A stretch of 8,022 nt of DNA, from assembly GCA_031270875.1 (NCBI GenBank), contig JAISXC010000145.1, positions 1-8,022 on the forward strand, given 5' to 3'. Positions 5,575 to 8,022 of the stretch are shown piece by piece. The notes below the pieces were generated by a model. It did no database searches and was not told the DNA's origin. It saw nothing but the letters and a program-made list of their open reading frames with translations. The position numbers and the translations under genes are program-made. Every line of letters begins with the position of its first letter. The stretch's first letter is position 1. Source of the stretch: Desulfovibrio sp. GTDB taxonomy: Bacteria; Desulfobacterota; Desulfovibrionia; Desulfovibrionales; Desulfovibrionaceae.

Positions 5575-6877
5575 GACGATGCTTCTTTGCGCCTTGATTG
5601 TCCCCGGCGCATACATGTCCGTTGCTTCGGCTGCGGATTCACTTGTCCTTGAGGGAGGGGAGACACACCCGACAAAACGGTGATTCGCAAGAAAATAAAC
5701 AGTCTTTAGGATCAGCACAACCGCCGACTTACGGTTTCTCCACTTCTCCGCAGGTTTTCCCACAACTCTCTCCGCATTCCCCGCAATTTTCAGTTCCGGC
5801 GCAGACACAGGCGCCTGCAAGCACGCAAGCGCCTTCAGCTTCCGGCGCTTCGCAAGCCCAGCGCCCGGCCGAAGTTGCATCGCCTGCTGCTGAGGCACCT
5901 GCTGCGCCGGGCGCGCGCAGGGCGTCTACCCGCGTCTTGGGGCAACCCGAAAACCCGCAGGTCATGCCGTTTTACTCAGCCCCCGGCGTTCCGCAAGGTG
6001 CCGTGCCGGCAAGTTACGATGCGTTTTCGGCCAAGCCTGCTGCGCCCTTGGTCGATATGTCCTCTGTCGGGGCAGGCGTTTCGGCGGTTGTGAGCGGCGA
6101 GTCGATGCGGGCGGGCGCGCAAGCCGAAGGCGTTTCTTTAAAGCGCGCTGTTCCGGGGGGTAAACTTCAGGGACAACTTGTGGATATGCCGCCGCCTGCA
6201 GGGAAGGCCGGGGAGCCGAAGAAGCCGGCGTCGCCGCCGGTCGGCAACAACGGGGAAATAAGCAAGGCGGGTGCCGGGGACCCAGGCGGGAGCGTGTTGC
6301 CTACACCGGCTCCGGACAGTCCTCCTGTTTCAGGCACCGGCACAGGCCCGGCCGGGCAGGTGCCGGTGCCTGATGAGTCAGGGGTTGTACCTCCTTCCCC
6401 GCCTGCGCCTAATCAGAAGCAAACGCAAGCAAACGCGTCCAAGTCGAAGCAAAACAATTCAAAACGCAAGTCTTTGCAAGACGGCAAAGGCCAGGCTCAG
6501 GCCGCAGCAAAGGAGACAGGGACCGGAGCAGGCGGAACGCGGCCGGTTTCGGCCAAGGTAGTTCCGAGCGGCACTGTGCCCGGCGCTGCGGCACCCGGTG
6601 GGGAGCAGCCCCCTGCCCTGCCTACGCAACTCAGGACGCCGCAGGAGCTTGTGGACGAATCCCTGCGCATGCTTTTGCCCCTGGACGGCGTGCAGATACG
6701 TCAGTACCGCGAACGCGCCGATCAGCGCGGCAAAGCCATTTCTCCCAGCGCACCCGCCTTGCAGACCCGGACAGTGCAGGTGTCCCTTGAACCGGGGCAA
6801 GCCCCGGCTGTCGTCAAGACCACCTTGCATGTGGCCACCTCCCTGGTCTTTCACGACGCAACGGGGAAGGCCTGGCC
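5567..6877 (+). pseudogene. DotH/IcmK-like (TraN-type) type IVB transfer protein, frameshifted and truncated
   Basis: The ATG at 5567 begins a Sec signal peptide (MLKTMLLCALIVPGAYMSVASA, cleavage near ASA-A) that fits an envelope protein. The frame stops at about 5683, but one extra G in the run at 5652-5661 explains this: removing it joins the peptide to a long frame that runs on through a roughly 320-residue Pro/Ala/Gly/Gln-rich linker. Positions 6630-6877 then encode the start of a DotH/IcmK domain: PQELVDESLRMLLPLDG, QIRQYRERADQRGKA, VQVSLEPGQAP and the family hallmark SLVFHDATGKAWP. In Legionella DotH and IncI TraN, which belong to the outer-membrane core complex, a beta-rich domain of well over 100 residues follows this hallmark. 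Here it is absent and the frame degenerates into Pro/Arg/Lys sequence to 7262. The start overlaps the rep stop, suggesting translational coupling. The product is probably non-functional. Confidence 0.65.
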
Positions 6878-7486
6878 CAGGAGGCCAGGCAGAAAGCCGA
6901 AGCGGAGCGCCTGGCCCGGGAAGCCCGGAAAGCCCAAGAAGCCAAGGAAGCTCGGGAGGCCGGGCCGAAAGCAGTGCAATCCATGCCGAGGCCTGCACCC
7001 GCAGTGGCGGCCCCGGCCCAAGAACCCAGGGCGAGGCCTGTACCGCCCATGCCCGCAGCGGCGGCCCCGGCCCCGAAGGTCCCGGCCCAGGAAGTCAGGC
7101 AGAAGCCCGAAGCGGAGCGCCTGGCCCTGGAAGCCCGGAAGGCCCAAGAAGCTCTGGAAGCCCAGGAGGCCCGACCGGAAGTGCAGGAGCAGAAACCCAT
7201 GCCGACGCCTGCCCCGCGCATACCCGCAGCCGGTCCGGAGGCCTCGGCCCGGGTGGACCTGACAGCCGCCTTGGAGAAAGCGCGTAAGCATCTGGAAGCG
7301 TTGAAACCGCTCCTGGGGGACAAAATGCCGCGCAGGGAGCGGGAGTGGGCTGCTGTCGAGAAAATTGCCGTGGAGAAGGAGATCAAGGAGATGGATGCAG
7401 CTTTGGAAAACATAGGCGCGTCGCCCGATATGGACGCGGCGAAAACGCCGGAAACAACGCGGCAGCGCCCCCGCCGCCTCAGATAG
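6869..7486 (+). pseudogene. Out-of-frame 3' fragment of an Ala/Glu-rich coiled-coil gene
   Basis: From 6869 a different frame from the DotH-like gene shows protein-like composition: EARQKAEAERLAREARKAQEA (a heptad-like helix), a Pro/Ala linker, a second EAERLALEARKAQEALEAQEA helix, another Pro/Ala linker, and a charged helical end (LEKARKHLEALKPLLGD, then EREWAAVEKIAVEKEIKEMDAALENI), stopping at 7486. The frame has no ATG near its beginning and an in-frame stop at 6788-6790. The only internal starts are GTG at 6974 and ATG at 6983, so it is best read as the 3' part of a gene whose beginning is lost. The helices resemble the charged tails of mobilisation or conjugation proteins, but I do not recognise the family. 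Confidence 0.5.
6881..7170 (+). repeat. Direct repeat of 210-bp period within the coiled-coil fragment
   Basis: The segment at about 6884-6960 recurs at about 7094-7170 with an offset of exactly 210 bp (70 codons). The shared core is AGCGGAGCGCCTGGCCC followed by GGAAGCCCGGAA and GCCCAAGAAG. The period is a multiple of three and keeps the reading frame of the coiled coil, which supports past protein coding in that frame. The intervening DNA encodes Pro/Ala-rich linker. Confidence 0.75.
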
Positions 7487-7774
7487 AACAGAGGCAAAAA
7501 TTGGGGCAAAATTAAGGCATCGTTTCACGAACGCGTTTCTACCGGCTGATTGTCAGCCCAACTTCGAAGGAACAAAGATACTGGCGAAGCGGCCCGGCGC
7601 GGTCTGACAATCGCCGAACTGTCGGCAGAAGGCCTCCATTTGCGTCCTGGGGACACTGCCTGCCACCGGCAGCCGGTTCCCGCAGCCCCTCCGGCCATAA
7701 TGCCTGCGCCAAGCCGTTTTGAAGGCACGGCAGCAGGTTCGCGAACGGCCAAGCCGTTCAATGGGCATGGGCAG
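7487..7774. other. Gene-poor spacer
   Basis: I see no convincing gene here. Short open frames exist on both strands but have no recognisable domain, ribosome-binding site or consistent composition. A perfect hairpin GGCTGA-TTG-TCAGCC lies at 7544-7558 without a T-tract. The stretch may be remnant DNA between the transfer-gene relic and the antitoxin operon. Confidence 0.5.
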
Positions 7775-7803
7775 TTGACATTGTACGAGTCTTGTAGTAT
7801 TAA
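7775..7803 (+). promoter_or_regulatory. Promoter of the antitoxin gene
   Basis: A perfect -35 hexamer TTGACA at 7775-7780 is followed after 17 bp by TATTAA at 7798-7803, with transcription expected to start near 7810. This is the clearest sigma-70 promoter in the window and reads directly into the Phd-like gene 21 bases further on. Confidence 0.75.
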
Positions 7804-7811
7804 ATGCTACA
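7793..7811 (+). promoter_or_regulatory. Palindromic operator overlapping the -10 element
   Basis: TGTAGTATTAAATGCTACA is a 19-bp inverted repeat with only one mismatched pair each side of the centre (T/G at 7798/7806). It covers the -10 hexamer and the likely transcription start, the standard place for autoregulation by a Phd/YefM antitoxin dimer. Confidence 0.65.
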
Positions 7812-7830
7812 GGAAAAATTGAGGTGTTTC

Positions 7831-8022
7831 ATGGAAACTACCACGCTTTCAGGACGCGATTTTAACCAGTATTCGAGTGAAGCAAGGCGGGCAGCAAACA
7901 AGGGGCCGGTGTTCATCACCGACCGGGGACGTCCGGCGCATGTGCTCATGAGCATTGAATTCTATAGATGTTTGACAGGAAGCCAAGAGAATATTGCTGA
8001 TTTGTTGGCAATGCCGGGTGGC
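7831..8022 (+). CDS. Phd/YefM-family antitoxin, partial (runs off the window)
   Basis: The first 64 residues of a type II antitoxin are visible. The N-terminal DNA-binding fold reads TLSGRDFNQYSSEARRAANKG, then PVFITDRGRPAHVLMSIEFYRCL, the conserved core of the Phd/YefM family, and the toxin-binding side begins at ENIADLLAMPGG. Homologues with this DLLAMPG ending are about 80-90 residues long, so perhaps 20-25 residues are missing. GAGG at 7821-7824 gives a ribosome-binding site 6 bases before the ATG. The partner toxin should lie just to the right; antitoxins of this subtype often pair with a PIN-domain VapC-like RNase, but that is inferred. The module would act in plasmid maintenance. Confidence 0.92.
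   Translation, partial: METTTLSGRDFNQYSSEARRAANKGPVFITDRGRPAHVLMSIEFYRCLTGSQENIADLLAMPGG

Noticed and set aside
6878..7262. Continuation of the DotH-like frame to its stop
   Set aside because: The composition shifts abruptly to Pro/Arg/Lys/Trp with no family similarity, while another frame of the same DNA looks protein-like and keeps a 70-codon repeat.
6814..7528. Long minus-strand frames opposite the coiled-coil fragment
   Set aside because: Low-complexity Gly/Leu/Phe/Ser shadow of a GC-rich Ala/Glu coding strand; no start signals or domain.
7525..7822. Hypothetical proteins in the spacer before the antitoxin
   Set aside because: Overlapping frames on both strands of similar length, none with a ribosome-binding site or recognisable motif; one runs through the antitoxin promoter and operator.

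Overview
The window reads as part of a plasmid (or plasmid-derived contig), most likely from a sulfate-reducing bacterium of the Desulfovibrionaceae. Three lines of sequence evidence support this. A MucR/Ros-type zinc-finger regulator has the N-terminus and the C-terminal ERRKKMHEMKLWERR block that I associate with Desulfovibrio homologues. A TrfA-like replication initiator sits next to a 15-copy iteron array. A DotH/IcmK-like (IncI TraN-like) gene from a type IVB transfer system is present but damaged. The host assignment is an inference from protein style, not a database match.

Layout. Positions 1-2660 hold three genes on the minus strand, transcribed in the order mucR-like regulator (2660-2253), class II Fic AMP-transferase (2040-1204) and zeta-toxin-like kinase (1083-159, with a one-base frameshift near its 3' end). 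The last 16 codons of the Fic and zeta genes are almost identical (MAV-D/E-PKYREERSKMGF), although the two enzymes are otherwise unrelated. Positions 2661-4680 are largely non-coding and form the replication region: two REP-like/oriT-like blocks, an AT-rich segment, a compact cluster of seven 17-bp iterons (CGGCTCTCTATGACGAT), then eight more iterons spread through five imperfect units of 174-199 bp, and finally three T-rich 12-mers just before the rep gene. Positions 4678-5574 encode the TrfA-like initiator.

From 5567 a secreted DotH/IcmK-like protein begins, overlapping the rep stop codon. It is frameshifted in a G-run soon after its signal peptide. At 6870-6878 it is cut off just before the expected C-terminal domain and joined out of frame, at a 9-bp microhomology, to the tail of an Ala/Glu-rich coiled-coil gene. 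After a gene-poor stretch, a strong promoter with an overlapping palindrome leads into a Phd/YefM-type antitoxin that runs off the window end; its toxin is presumably just outside.

How the parts fit. The replicon core (iterons, DUE-like repeats, initiator) and the antitoxin fit plasmid copy and stability functions. The minus-strand block is an accessory toxin or effector module next to a global-type regulator. The most interesting question is why two different nucleotide-using toxins carry the same short, Arg/Lys-rich C-terminal tail. A shared targeting or secretion signal, possibly for a conjugative type IV system, is one testable explanation. Recombination-driven tail swapping is another.
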